The translations under genes and the position numbers were made by a program. From positions 124,001-188,000 of the forward strand of contig NZ_FOXY01000002.1 in the NCBI RefSeq assembly GCF_900115865.1: a DNA stretch of 64,000 nucleotides, in the 5' to 3' direction. This document shows, one piece after another, positions 53,333 to 62,108 of this stretch (the stretch's first letter is position 1; each line of letters opens with the position of its first letter). The notes below the pieces were generated by a model that saw only the letters and a list, made by a program, of their open reading frames with translations, had not been told where the DNA came from and made no database searches. This DNA comes from Donghicola eburneus. Its GTDB lineage: Bacteria; Pseudomonadota; Alphaproteobacteria; Rhodobacterales; Rhodobacteraceae.

Positions 53333-56124
53333 GCGGGGGCGTCCTTTGCGCGTGCGGCCAATACCGCGTCGATGTGTTTTGCTGCAGTGACATAGCCCTC
53401 GGACAACCGCTGTTCCAGTTGCGGCATATTTTGGCAATCACAGACGCTGAGCAGAAATTGTTCGCCCCCGCTGCCGATCTTGGCCGGCTCCAATCGGCCA
53501 TCCCCCAAGAGCCGCGTGGCGACCTGCACCTGCCACAGCTGGCGATAAATCTGACACAACGACCGAGCCTCTGCGTCGGTCATCCAACCCAAGGAGCAGG
53601 CGGCGGTCAAACCGTCCGCCACACTGCGATTGGCCTGCCCAGAGAGCAACGTTGCCGCTTGAGCAAAGAGTTCGATGTCCTGCATCCGGCCATCGCCTAC
53701 TTTGACGTCCCACAGGCTGGCAGGAGTCTTCGCAGCCCTGATCCGTGCGCGCATGTCAGCCACATCCCGTAAAACGGCGCCCTCGTCCCGTTCTTTGGCG
53801 ATCAGCTCTTGGCGGAATGCTTCGATATCCTCGGACAATCCTGCACCACCGACGACCACCGCCGCGCGGGTCAGAGCCAGATGCTCCCATGTCCAAGCCT
53901 CGGTTTTCTGATAGATTTGGAAGGCGTCCCAACTGGTCGCCACCGGCCCCTGATTGCCCGAGGGCCGCAGGCGCATGTCCATCTCGTATAGACGCCCTTC
54001 GGACATGGGCGCGGTCATCGCGGTCACCAAAGCCTGTGTCAGACGGGCAAAATAGGTCCGAACGTGCAACGGCCGCTTGCCCGTCGACTCCTCGGCGCCT
54101 TCGGGATCGTAAATGACAATGACGTCCAGATCCGACGTCGCCGTCTGCATGCAAGCGCCAAGGCTGCCCATGCCCAGAACCGCCGCGCCGCGGCCGGGCG
54201 CAGGGCCGTGCTTGCGGGCAAACTCTGTCTGTACGGCGGGGAACAGTCCCGCCAAGGTCGCAGCAGCAAGGTCAGCATATTCGCGGCCCGCTTCTTCGGC
54301 TGAGATAAGCCCGCGCAACAGGTGCACACCAATTCGGAAGTGCCATTCCTTGGTCCAACGGCGCGTGTCGTCCAGTTGCCGCTCGTAGTCCCCCTCTGCC
54401 GCTTGCAGGCGCGATGTCAGCTCTTGGCTCAGCGCCTCCCGCCCGGGCCAAGGATCAAAGAAACTGCCGCCGATCACCCCATCCAGCACACCTGCGTTGC
54501 GCGACAGATACCGTGCCAAAGCTTGGGCTGTGCTGGCGATGTCGACGATCAGATCAACCAGATGCGGATTGGCCTCAAACAGCGAAAAGAGCTGCACGCC
54601 CGCAGGAAGGCCGGACAGGAATCCGTCAAAGGCAATCATCGCCTCGTCAGGCTTCGGAGAGGCACTGAGCTTGGTCAAAATTTCCGGCTTCAACCGCTCG
54701 AAAATCTCGACCGCGCGCGCGGAACGCAAGGCTGGGTATGTTTTCCAGCGCTCCACGATCTCGTGGTCCAGCGTCGCGGCCTCTTCACAGGGTTTGGATG
54801 GGGCGTCTGGGGCAAAGAAATCTTCGGTGAGATCATGGACGGCAGAAAGCCGGTCCCGCAACTCTTGCTCCAGCGCGGGTGTGTCCATGTCCATCATCGC
54901 CGCGATCCGGTCCAGCTCTTCGGGCGCCGTCGGCAAAGTATGGGTTTGTGCGTCGTTCACCATCTGCAGTCGGTGCTCGACCTCTCGGTGAAAGCGATAG
55001 TGGCTCGTCAGGGTGTCGGCCACATCGGGGGTGATCCACCCCTTCTGGGCCAGCACCTGTAGGCCTGACACTGTGCCACGAACGCGCAGCTCGGGATCAC
55101 GCCCACCAGCGATCAGCTGGCGCGTTTGGGTGAAGAACTCGATCTCGCGAATACCGCCGCGTCCAAGCTTCATATTGTGGCCAGGCAGGCTGACAGGACC
55201 GTGCAGACCTTTGTGGTTGCGGATCGCCAGACGCATATCATGCGCGTCCTGAATGGCCGCAAAGTCCAAGTGCTTGCGCCAGACAAACGGGGTCAAGGTT
55301 TTCAAGAACCCGAGCCCGGCGTCGATATCGCCCGCGCAAGGGTAAGCTTTGATATAGGCAGCGCGCTCCCACGTGCGGCCTAGGCTTTCGTAATACCGTT
55401 CTGCGGCCTCCATCGGCATGCACACCGGCGTCACACCCGAATCGGGGCGCAAACGCAGGTCGGTGCGAAAGACATAGCCATCCGCCGTATTGTCCGAGAG
55501 CATTGCACACATTTTGCGCGTGGCGCGGATCAGCGCCGCGCGGGCATCAAGGTAGTCATCACGGGAGTACTTTGTCTCGTCGAACAGACAGATCAAGTCG
55601 ATGTCAGAGCTGTAGTTCAGCTCTCCGGCGCCCATTTTGCCCATGGCCAGTGCCACCATGCCACCCGCCAGCTCCACGTCATCCTCGGTCATGCCGGGCA
55701 ATTTTCCCCGCCGGATTTCGGCGCCGACGCAGGCTGTCATCGCCAAATGGGTCGCCAGCCCAGCAAAATCCGTCAGCGCACCCGTCACCTCTTCCAGCGT
55801 CCAAACACCCCCTAGATCCGCAAGCGCAGTCAGCAGTGCCACCCGCCGTTTGCCCTGCCTCAGGGCCCCTGACCGTTGATCGGGCGCGGTTGCCCTCAGC
55901 CAATCAAACTCTGCGGCCAGTGCGCCCTCTGGGTCTGACACAGCCTCGGCAATCCAATCGGTTTCCTTCGCCAGAAGGCCGCGCAAATATGGGCTGCACC
56001 CGGCAGTCCCTTCGATCAGGGCGCGGGTCTCTGGCGGCAACATCGGGAACAGAGCAGCCCCTTCGGCCCCACGTTCGGGATTGAAGGGGCGCGGCGTGCG
56101 GGTCATACGGGATGCGAATGTCAT
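53329..56124 (-). CDS. glnE: Bifunctional glutamine synthetase adenylyltransferase/deadenylase
   Basis: GlnE attaches or removes AMP on glutamine synthetase in response to PII. The 931-residue protein has two nucleotidyltransferase domains. The first shows GELNYSSDIDLICLFDE near residue 168; the second shows GMGSLGACMQTATSDLDVIVI near 655. Each has the Gly-Ser-like and Asp-x-Asp pattern. Helical linkers and an ARAAVVVGG-containing C-terminal part complete it. ATG at 56124 preferred; an upstream extension to 56160 has no family sequence. It is divergent from the YbaK-type gene. Confidence 0.95.
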   Translation of the reverse strand: MTFASRMTRTPRPFNPERGAEGAALFPMLPPETRALIEGTAGCSPYLRGLLAKETDWIAEAVSDPEGALAAEFDWLRATAPDQRSGALRQGKRRVALLTALADLGGVWTLEEVTGALTDFAGLATHLAMTACVGAEIRRGKLPGMTEDDVELAGGMVALAMGKMGAGELNYSSDIDLICLFDETKYSRDDYLDARAALIRATRKMCAMLSDNTADGYVFRTDLRLRPDSGVTPVCMPMEAAERYYESLGRTWERAAYIKAYPCAGDIDAGLGFLKTLTPFVWRKHLDFAAIQDAHDMRLAIRNHKGLHGPVSLPGHNMKLGRGGIREIEFFTQTRQLIAGGRDPELRVRGTVSGLQVLAQKGWITPDVADTLTSHYRFHREVEHRLQMVNDAQTHTLPTAPEELDRIAAMMDMDTPALEQELRDRLSAVHDLTEDFFAPDAPSKPCEEAATLDHEIVERWKTYPALRSARAVEIFERLKPEILTKLSASPKPDEAMIAFDGFLSGLPAGVQLFSLFEANPHLVDLIVDIASTAQALARYLSRNAGVLDGVIGGSFFDPWPGREALSQELTSRLQAAEGDYERQLDDTRRWTKEWHFRIGVHLLRGLISAEEAGREYADLAAATLAGLFPAVQTEFARKHGPAPGRGAAVLGMGSLGACMQTATSDLDVIVIYDPEGAEESTGKRPLHVRTYFARLTQALVTAMTAPMSEGRLYEMDMRLRPSGNQGPVATSWDAFQIYQKTEAWTWEHLALTRAAVVVGGAGLSEDIEAFRQELIAKERDEGAVLRDVADMRARIRAAKTPASLWDVKVGDGRMQDIELFAQAATLLSGQANRSVADGLTAACSLGWMTDAEARSLCQIYRQLWQVQVATRLLGDGRLEPAKIGSGGEQFLLSVCDCQNMPQLEQRLSEGYVTAAKHIDAVLAARAKDAPA

Positions 56125-56192
56125 GAGCGCATGTTTGGGTCTGCCTGAACACCGCGTCAATGGCCCAGATCAAATCCCGAAAGGAGCCCGAA

Positions 56193-56669
56193 ATGAGCAA
56201 GAGTCTGAAGCGTGTCCGCCAAGCCCTGATCGACGCTGGTTTTGAGCCCGAAATTCTGGAAATGGGCGAGACACGCACCGCGCAGCAGGCCGCAGACGCT
56301 GCGAACTGCCATGTCGATCAAATCGCGAAATCCATCATCTTTCGCGGAGAAACCAGCGGAGAGGCGATCCTCTTTTTGACCGCAGGGGGCAACAAAGTCT
56401 GCGCGGACAAGGCGAGCGCACTGGCCGGAGAACCTTTGGGCAAGGCGGATGCTACCTTGATCCGCAGCCAGACCGGCTTTGCCATCGGGGGCGTTTCGCC
56501 TGTTGGACACTTGAACCCGATCCGCGCGTTTTTGGACCCGCGACTCCTAGAATTTAGTGAAATCTGGGCAGCGGCGGGCACCCCACGGCACATATTTTCG
56601 CTAAAACCACAAGATTTATTGCCCCTCAGCGGTGCGCAAGCCGCTGATTTCACGTCGCAATCCAAATAA
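56193..56669 (+). CDS. YbaK/EbsC-type aminoacyl-tRNA deacylase
   Basis: The 158-residue protein has LKRVRQALIDAGFEPEI, TAQQAADAANCHVDQIAKSIIFRGE and FAIGGVSPVGH, as in YbaK-type editing proteins (Cys-tRNA-Pro or related). Which misacylated tRNA it clears is not evident. Its stop lies inside the first of two dyad operators belonging to the next gene. Confidence 0.9.
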   Translation: MSKSLKRVRQALIDAGFEPEILEMGETRTAQQAADAANCHVDQIAKSIIFRGETSGEAILFLTAGGNKVCADKASALAGEPLGKADATLIRSQTGFAIGGVSPVGHLNPIRAFLDPRLLEFSEIWAAAGTPRHIFSLKPQDLLPLSGAQAADFTSQSK

Positions 56670-56688
56670 TGTAAAAAGTTTTCACATT
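56668..56688. promoter_or_regulatory. Operator dyad 1 upstream of DUF2852-like gene
   Basis: AATGTAAA-AAGTT-TTCACATT is a 21-bp near-perfect inverted repeat, one mismatch in eight. It overlaps the YbaK-type gene stop. A second copy is 59 bp downstream, centre to centre. Confidence 0.6.
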
Positions 56689-56726
56689 GCCCCTTGTATC
56701 GGAAGGGCTCCATCACGATCTCTTGT

Positions 56727-56747
56727 AATGTGAAGAGCATTCACATT
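56727..56747. promoter_or_regulatory. Operator dyad 2 upstream of DUF2852-like gene
   Basis: AATGTGAA-GAGCA-TTCACATT is a perfect 8-bp dyad with a 5-nt spacer, ending 20 bp before the ATG at 56768. The flanks after both dyads are similar (TTCACATTG then CCC, then GGA), so a tandem duplication is likely. Confidence 0.65.
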
Positions 56748-56767
56748 GACCCTGAACGGAGCACCCG

Positions 56768-57175
56768 ATGTCTACATTTGCAGATCCAATACCCCAAGAA
56801 GCCCGCGGCTGGTTCGCCCGCGCCGAAGCCTGGCTTGATGCCAGAGGCAAAGGCGCATGGATCGCTGCGATGGTCCTGTCCTTCATCTTTTTCTGGCCTG
56901 TCGGTCTCGCGCTGCTGGCCTACATGATCTGGAGTAAGAAAATGTTCAAATCGTCCTGCCGCGCAAAACGCAGCTTCGGTCCCGCCTTCCGCTCGTCCGG
57001 AAACACCGCTTTCGACGCCTACAAGGCTGACACCCTGCGCCGTCTCGAAGACGAGCAGATCGCCTTCGAAAGCTTCCTAGAGCGTCTGCGCGAAGCCAAA
57101 GACAAGGCAGAGTTCGACCGCTTTATGGACGAACGCGGCAAGTCCGGCACCGAAGCCGAGACTCCGAACGCCTGA
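56768..57175 (+). CDS. DUF2852-like membrane protein
   Basis: The 135-residue protein has a short soluble start, a hydrophobic span (about 30-56, with WIAAMVLSFIFFWPVGLALLAYMIW), and a positively charged linker. A C-terminal charged helical hairpin (DAYKADTLRRLEDEQIAFESFLERLREAKDKAEFDRFM) may be a coiled coil. It fits DUF2852. The gene is preceded by two strong dyads, so it is likely tightly regulated. A GC-rich hairpin follows (57187-57210). Confidence 0.85.
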   Translation: MSTFADPIPQEARGWFARAEAWLDARGKGAWIAAMVLSFIFFWPVGLALLAYMIWSKKMFKSSCRAKRSFGPAFRSSGNTAFDAYKADTLRRLEDEQIAFESFLERLREAKDKAEFDRFMDERGKSGTEAETPNA

Positions 57176-57186
57176 TCCCGTACCAT

Positions 57187-57210
57187 GGGCCCGCCCGCTC
57201 CGGCGGGCCC
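57187..57210 (+). terminator. GC-rich hairpin after DUF2852-like gene
   Basis: GGGCCCGCC and GGCGGGCCC form a 9-bp stem with a 6-nt loop. There is no T tract, so it may attenuate or protect RNA rather than terminate. Confidence 0.45.
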
Positions 57211-57246
57211 CGACCCAGCCCCTGATCCGAAACCGGTCCCACACAT

Positions 57247-57693
57247 ATGAGCTATTCAGAGATTTTGCCCGACCCCGACCGCCACGAAGAACTGTATGCA
57301 GACACCCCGACCAAGCGCCTGTTGGCGTGGCTGGTGGATCTGGTGATCGTCGCCGTCCTGTGTGCGTTGATCCTGCCGTTTACATTCTTCACTGGGATCT
57401 TCTTTTTTCCGGTGATGATGATGGTGATCGGTTTTGCGTATCGCGTCATCACTCTGGCCCGTGGATCCGCGACGTGGGGCATGCGCCTGATGTCGATGGA
57501 GTTGCGTACCATGCAGGGGCACCGCTTCGACCTACCCACCGCATTTCTGCACACTTTAGGATATTCGGTATCCTTTGCTGTATTCCCTTTGCAGATCGTT
57601 TCCATCGTATTGATGTTAACCTCATCCCGCAGGCAGGGGCTTACCGACCATATCATGGGCACGGTCCCTATGAACAAGACCACGCTATACTGA
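57247..57693 (+). CDS. RDD-family membrane protein
   Basis: The 148-residue protein has TKRLLAWLVDLVIVAVLCALILPF, with the Arg-Asp pair typical of RDD proteins, and ARGSATWGMRLMSMELR. Three or four hydrophobic segments are visible. Function is unknown. The following gene is an aminoacyl-tRNA-protein transferase. Confidence 0.88.
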   Translation: MSYSEILPDPDRHEELYADTPTKRLLAWLVDLVIVAVLCALILPFTFFTGIFFFPVMMMVIGFAYRVITLARGSATWGMRLMSMELRTMQGHRFDLPTAFLHTLGYSVSFAVFPLQIVSIVLMLTSSRRQGLTDHIMGTVPMNKTTLY

Positions 57694-57775
57694 GGTCCAT
57701 GAAACCTACTAGACTGCCCCCTTGGCGCGAGGGGGCGGCATTGTTATCGTCTCTAGCGAACTATATGAGATCGAC

Positions 57776-58603
57776 ATGCGCCATACGCCTCCTCTTACGC
57801 CGCAGTTTTACGTGACAGCCCCCCAAAGCTGTCCCTACCTGCCCGACCGCATGGAACGGAAGCTGTTCACCGCGTTGCAGGGGGACAATGCCCACGCCCT
57901 GAACGACTCGCTATCGCAACAGGGGTTCCGTCGCTCGCAGAACGTGCTGTACCGCCCGTCCTGCTCTGATTGCGCAGGATGTCTGTCTGCACGCATCCGA
58001 GTGAGCGATTTTGCGCCGACGAAAACCCAGTCGAAAACCCTGCGCCGCAATGCCAATCTGGATCGCGAAGTCCGCAGCCCTTGGGCCACCGAAGAGCAAT
58101 ATGACCTCTTCCGCCGCTACCTCAGCGCCCGTCACGCAACTGGCGGCATGGCAGACATGGATATCTTCGAATTCGCCGCAATGATCGAGGAAACGCCGGT
58201 CCGCACCCGCGTGATCGAATACACCGACTCGACTGCGACCGACGACGCCCTAACCGCCGTGTGCCTGACGGACGTCCTCCAAGACGGCCTGAGCATGGTC
58301 TACAGCTTCTACAAGCCAGAGCTGGCCAATCGAAGCCTCGGGACGTTCATCATACTGGATCACATCCGTCTGGCGCTCGAGCTGGACCTGCCTTTTGTCT
58401 ACCTCGGCTATTGGGTACCCGGCTCCGAGAAGATGGGCTACAAAGCCAACTTCTCAGGCGTAGAGCTGTTCCGCAACGGCGGATGGGAGCCGATGGAGCA
58501 GCCCGAGAACTACTCGGCGGATCTGCACCCGCTGTCGACAGAGCCGATCTCGGAGCAAGTGTCGAACCTGATCCTGCCCAACGTTCGACCGGTCAATCGC
58601 TAA
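57776..58603 (+). CDS. bpt: Aspartate/glutamate leucyltransferase (Bpt/Ate family)
   Basis: The 275-residue protein attaches leucine or arginine to N-terminal Asp or Glu, marking proteins for Clp[45 protein letters not shown] with paired Cys, and [18 protein letters not shown] are family motifs. It is classed as Bpt by bacterial context, but Ate1-type arginylation cannot be excluded by eye. ATG at 57776 fits; the longer frame is unlikely. Confidence 0.9.
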   Translation: MRHTPPLTPQFYVTAPQSCPYLPDRMERKLFTALQGDNAHALNDSLSQQGFRRSQNVLYRPSCSDCAGCLSARIRVSDFAPTKTQSKTLRRNANLDREVRSPWATEEQYDLFRRYLSARHATGGMADMDIFEFAAMIEETPVRTRVIEYTDSTATDDALTAVCLTDVLQDGLSMVYSFYKPELANRSLGTFIILDHIRLALELDLPFVYLGYWVPGSEKMGYKANFSGVELFRNGGWEPMEQPENYSADLHPLSTEPISEQVSNLILPNVRPVNR

Positions 58604-58613
58604 AAGAACCCCA

Positions 58614-58635
58614 CTTCTTTTTGCCTAAAATACTC
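58614..58635 (+). repeat. Dispersed repeat, copy C (single arm)
   Basis: CTTCTTTTTGCCTAAAATAC followed by TC repeats one arm of copies A and B. It lies directly after the transferase stop and before the terminator. Confidence 0.45.
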
Positions 58636-58646
58636 AAATCCCAACA

Positions 58647-58676
58647 AAAAAGGCCCCGCGCAAACGGGGCCTTTTT
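58647..58676. terminator. Bidirectional terminator between bpt and TRAP genes
   Basis: AAAAAGGCCCCG (58647-58658) pairs with CGGGGCCTTTTT (58665-58676), a 12-bp stem with T tracts on both strands. It serves both convergent units. Confidence 0.92.
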
Positions 58677-58695
58677 CTATCTCTCGCCTGATGCC

Positions 58696-61053
58696 TTATT
58701 TCGGCATCAGGTCGGGAACGATGGTCACGATGCCCGGGAAGAGCCACAGGATCGCAATCCCGACCACCTGGATCAACACAAAGGGCGCAACACCGCGGTA
58801 GATATGGCCGGTCGTCACTTCCCGAGGCGCCACGCCACGCAGATAGAACAGCGCAAAGCCAAAGGGCGGCGTCAGGAACGAAGTCTGCAGGTTCACCGCG
58901 ATCATGATGGTCACCCATTTGGGATCAAAAGACCCACCATAGATCACCGGTCCCACGATCGGCACCACGATGTAAATGATCTCGAGGAAATCGAGAACAA
59001 AGCCCAGCACGAACAGCACCAGCATCACGATCAAGAAGACCGTGAATTCGTTGTCGAAGCTGCGTAGGAACATCTGAATGTAGTGCTCGCCGCCGAACGA
59101 AATGACCACGAGGTTCAACAGCTGCGACCCGATCAGAATGGTAAAGACCATGCTGGTCACTTTGGCTGTCTCGCGCATCACCGGCGACAGAACGCCTGTC
59201 CGGAACAGGGTCCAGCATGCATAGCCCACACCAAACACGATGTAGAGGTACGCAGCATAGGCCAGTGTGAATGCCATCCAAGTTTCGGCCGACACACTCT
59301 CGGTGTTGATCCGCAGGTCAAAGTTAATGCCCAAGATCAGCAGGATCACGGTCGCAAAAGTCGAGTTGATGATGATCTTGCCCGACTTATTCTCGTCCTT
59401 GAGCTTACGGTAGGCCGCCAGCATCAGAGCACCGACCGCACCAAGCGCCGCAGCGGGCGTCGGGTTGGTGATACCGCCAAGGATCGAGCCCAGAACCGCA
59501 ACGATCAGAACCAGCGGCGGGAAGACCACGCGGATCAACTCGTTTTGACCCAGACGCGCTACAGCCGCTTTCATCGACCACAGCGTCAGCCCGATGGGCA
59601 GCGCCAATATGACAAAGGTCATGGTCGCGCTGGTCAGCGGATTGATCAGGACAATATCTGCCAGAGCAGCCAGCACCAGACCGATGCCACCGATCAGCAG
59701 CGGGCGGGGTTCTTGGCTTGGGGCCACACCGCGCGCCAGCATCAGGATGATCCCCAGCATCGCGATCATGATCGACACACCTGTTCCGATCGGTGCTGCT
59801 GCGGCAACCTTCTCGGCGCGGGCCGCGTCCATCTCTTCAGGGGTCAAGCGAACGCTCTCCTGCAGACCGCCTGCATCGGTGATCGCTTGGTTTTCAGCAA
59901 CCGCCGTATCCCATGCCTCTTGCCCGTGCAGCTCGATCATCGAGGCCTGACACTCTTCGCTCACATTGGTCCGCAAGCTTGCAGTGGTCCCCGCATCGCT
60001 AAAGCTGTCGACAGTCACGTCTTGGGTGCCGACAATCCCGAGATTGCCAAGGATCAGCAGTCCCGCGATCAGCGCGACCGGCAAGCCAAGGAACCAAGTA
60101 AAGCCTTCGCTGCGGGTGATGACTTCGCCAGTGCCCGTGTCGCCCATCTGCACCGCAGGCGCTTTGCTCGGGTTGAACAGCGCGTAGCCAAAGGCATAGA
60201 GCGCATAGAGCATGGCGAGCATGATCCCCGGCAGCAGCGCCGCTTGGAACAGCGTACCAACAGACACAACCGCAGGCTCACCCAGATAGGTCAGCGCGTC
60301 AGAGCAACCGACAGAGCGCGCGCGCTCTTCCTGAGCGGTGGAGTACAGGTCGCCCGCCAGCGTGCCGAGCAAAACAATCACGATCGACGGCGGGATGATC
60401 TGGCCCAATGTACCAGAAGCCGCAATCACACCGGTGGAAAGCTCTGGTGAGTAGTTATTCCGTAGCATGGTCGGCAAGGAGAGCAGGCCCATGGTCACAA
60501 CGGTCGCGCCCACGATACCGGTCGATGCCGCAAGGAACGCGCCCACAACCACAACCGACACAGCCAGACCGCCGGGCAGAGGCCCGAAGACTTTGGCCAT
60601 AGTGGTCAAGAGGTCGTTCGCGATCTTGGAACGTTCCAGCGTGATACCCATCAAAACGAACATCAGAACGGCCAGGAGCGTCTCGATCGACTGACCTGCC
60701 AGAACACGCTCGTTGATACGGTTCACGATGAACGACACGTTGCGATCCAGCGCGGTTTCCCAGCCAGACACAAACACAGGTTCCGCGATCCTTGGAAGAT
60801 CGGGATATCTAAAGACCGAGATGGAGTCCTGTTTGACCCCGCTGGCCACAAGGGCGTTATAGGCGTCCGACCCAGTGTCGATCGCCTGGTGAATCAGGAG
60901 ACCCGCGCTATCAAGCGCGGCAATGATACCAAAGGCGATCGCCCCTGCCCCGCCGATGGCGAAGGCAACGGGAAAGCCCGAAAGAATGCCCGAGAACAGG
61001 CACAAAAAGACGATGATCAGGCCGATCTCTACGCCGTCTAGTCCGAATAGCAT
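58696..61053 (-). CDS. TRAP transporter large permease, extended (785 aa)
   Basis: TRAP large subunits carry substrate across the inner membrane using a sodium gradient. The hydrophobic protein shows DctM-type segments: FSGILSGFPVAFAIGGAGAIAFG, LERSKIANDLLTTMAKVFGPLPGGLAVSVV, ASTGIVGATVVTMGLLSLPTML, ASGTLGQIIPPSIVIVLLG. It ends with NLQTSFLTPPFGFALFYLRGVAP. At 785 residues it is much longer than ordinary DctM (about 430). The extra length is in non-conserved loops, including one near residues 365-440, and additional hydrophobic segments near 440-600. It is downstream of dctQ- and dctP-like genes. Confidence 0.9.
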   Translation of the reverse strand: MLFGLDGVEIGLIIVFLCLFSGILSGFPVAFAIGGAGAIAFGIIAALDSAGLLIHQAIDTGSDAYNALVASGVKQDSISVFRYPDLPRIAEPVFVSGWETALDRNVSFIVNRINERVLAGQSIETLLAVLMFVLMGITLERSKIANDLLTTMAKVFGPLPGGLAVSVVVVGAFLAASTGIVGATVVTMGLLSLPTMLRNNYSPELSTGVIAASGTLGQIIPPSIVIVLLGTLAGDLYSTAQEERARSVGCSDALTYLGEPAVVSVGTLFQAALLPGIMLAMLYALYAFGYALFNPSKAPAVQMGDTGTGEVITRSEGFTWFLGLPVALIAGLLILGNLGIVGTQDVTVDSFSDAGTTASLRTNVSEECQASMIELHGQEAWDTAVAENQAITDAGGLQESVRLTPEEMDAARAEKVAAAAPIGTGVSIMIAMLGIILMLARGVAPSQEPRPLLIGGIGLVLAALADIVLINPLTSATMTFVILALPIGLTLWSMKAAVARLGQNELIRVVFPPLVLIVAVLGSILGGITNPTPAAALGAVGALMLAAYRKLKDENKSGKIIINSTFATVILLILGINFDLRINTESVSAETWMAFTLAYAAYLYIVFGVGYACWTLFRTGVLSPVMRETAKVTSMVFTILIGSQLLNLVVISFGGEHYIQMFLRSFDNEFTVFLIVMLVLFVLGFVLDFLEIIYIVVPIVGPVIYGGSFDPKWVTIMIAVNLQTSFLTPPFGFALFYLRGVAPREVTTGHIYRGVAPFVLIQVVGIAILWLFPGIVTIVPDLMPK

Positions 61054-61070
61054 GTCTTATCCGCCTTGAA

Positions 61071-62003
61071 TTAATGGGTGCCTTCGTAGGCTTCTTCGCC
61101 TTCACCCAGCGTATCGCGGTCCACAAAGCGGCCAGCGGAGTCCGGGCCTTCTTTGTATTCCAGATAGGAACGCCAGAAGAATGCGCAGGCATGGATGAAG
61201 ACCATACCAGCGAAGGTCACGAGCAGGATTTTGAACAGGAAGTAGCCAGTGAAGCCGTTGGCCGAGAAACCAATGGTTTCTACGTTCCAGCGCAGGGCGC
61301 GCGACTTCATCAGCAGGCGGTCCAACTGGTCCGAGGCCGACGGCTTGGGAACGATCAGGTGGCGCCACAGGAAGTACCAGCCGTACATCCACGTGATCAC
61401 CGCCAAGGGCATCATAAAGATCACCGAGCCGACCATGTCGATAACGCGCTGCACACGGTGGCTGACTGCTGCATAGACAAGGTCCACTCGAACATGTCCG
61501 CCTTGGACAAAGGTGTAGCTGACGCACATCGCAACAACGATGGCATTCCACAGCTTCAACTCTTCGGACCACCAGCTGACATCAAAACCGACAGGGATAC
61601 CAAAGCCCAGCACCACGTCAGGCCGCGCAAAGATCCGTTGCATCAGAACGATGACGGTCTGTTGCAGCACCATAATCAGGCCCGCCCAAGCGGCGAAGCG
61701 ACCCGCGGCATTCGCAAACGCCTCGAGCCCGCGCACACAGCCCCAGAGGAAGTTGTTTTTCCAGACACCGACCGCTGTGATGATCAGGAAGGTGGTGAAA
61801 ATAACAAAGAAGAATTCGACCGAGCCGCCGTAGTAAACAAAGCGCGACAAGGCCTCTTTGTTCGACCAATCCAGCCAGAGGCCTGGATGCGACACAGCAT
61901 AGAAGAAATTGTAGAAGGCCATAGCGACGTTGGACAGCGCCCAAACAAGGCCGTCCCACATCGAGAGCAAGGCGCCCCCCAGCCCGATGCTTTCCTGTTC
62001 CAT
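61071..62003 (-). CDS. TRAP transporter small permease, extended
   Basis: DctQ-type subunit. With ATG at 62003 it has 310 residues, longer than the usual 160-220. There are several spans, with FAAWAGLIMVLQQTVIVLMQRIFARPD and MCVSYTFVQGGHVRVDLVYAAVSHRVQRVIDMVGSVIF (conserved in DctQ), then WMYGWYFLW. It ends with a charged cytoplasmic tail. It starts 105 bp after dctP and lies 17 bp before the large permease. Confidence 0.88.
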   Translation of the reverse strand: MEQESIGLGGALLSMWDGLVWALSNVAMAFYNFFYAVSHPGLWLDWSNKEALSRFVYYGGSVEFFFVIFTTFLIITAVGVWKNNFLWGCVRGLEAFANAAGRFAAWAGLIMVLQQTVIVLMQRIFARPDVVLGFGIPVGFDVSWWSEELKLWNAIVVAMCVSYTFVQGGHVRVDLVYAAVSHRVQRVIDMVGSVIFMMPLAVITWMYGWYFLWRHLIVPKPSASDQLDRLLMKSRALRWNVETIGFSANGFTGYFLFKILLVTFAGMVFIHACAFFWRSYLEYKEGPDSAGRFVDRDTLGEGEEAYEGTH

Positions 62004-62040
62004 GATGTCCCCGAGTATCCCGCTTCGACGCGGGTTAGTT

Positions 62041-62059
62041 TGCGAACGCAATGTTCGCA
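62041..62059. promoter_or_regulatory. Intergenic stem-loop 1 between TRAP genes
   Basis: TGCGAAC (62041-62047) and GTTCGCA (62053-62059) form a 7-bp stem with a 5-nt loop in the dctP-dctQ gap. Confidence 0.55.
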
Positions 62060-62066
62060 CGAAATA

Positions 62067-62090
62067 GGGCACCGCTCATCAGCGGTGCCC
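62067..62090. promoter_or_regulatory. Intergenic stem-loop 2 between TRAP genes
   Basis: GGGCACCGCT (62067-62076) and AGCGGTGCCC (62081-62090) form a 10-bp stem on a 4-nt loop, 18 bp after the dctP stop. There is no T tract, so it could stabilise the binding-protein mRNA end or partially terminate transcription. Confidence 0.65.
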
Positions 62091-62108
62091 ACGACGCAAA
62101 GGCAGAAA

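Noticed and set aside
57716-57736. Terminator after the RDD gene
   Set aside because: GCCCCC and GGGGGC can pair as a 6-bp stem, but there is no T tract and the loop is large. Left unassigned.
59083-60450. A 455-codon plus-strand open frame over the TRAP large permease
   Set aside because: Rich in His, Gln and Arg, no domain; the minus-strand permease is clear.
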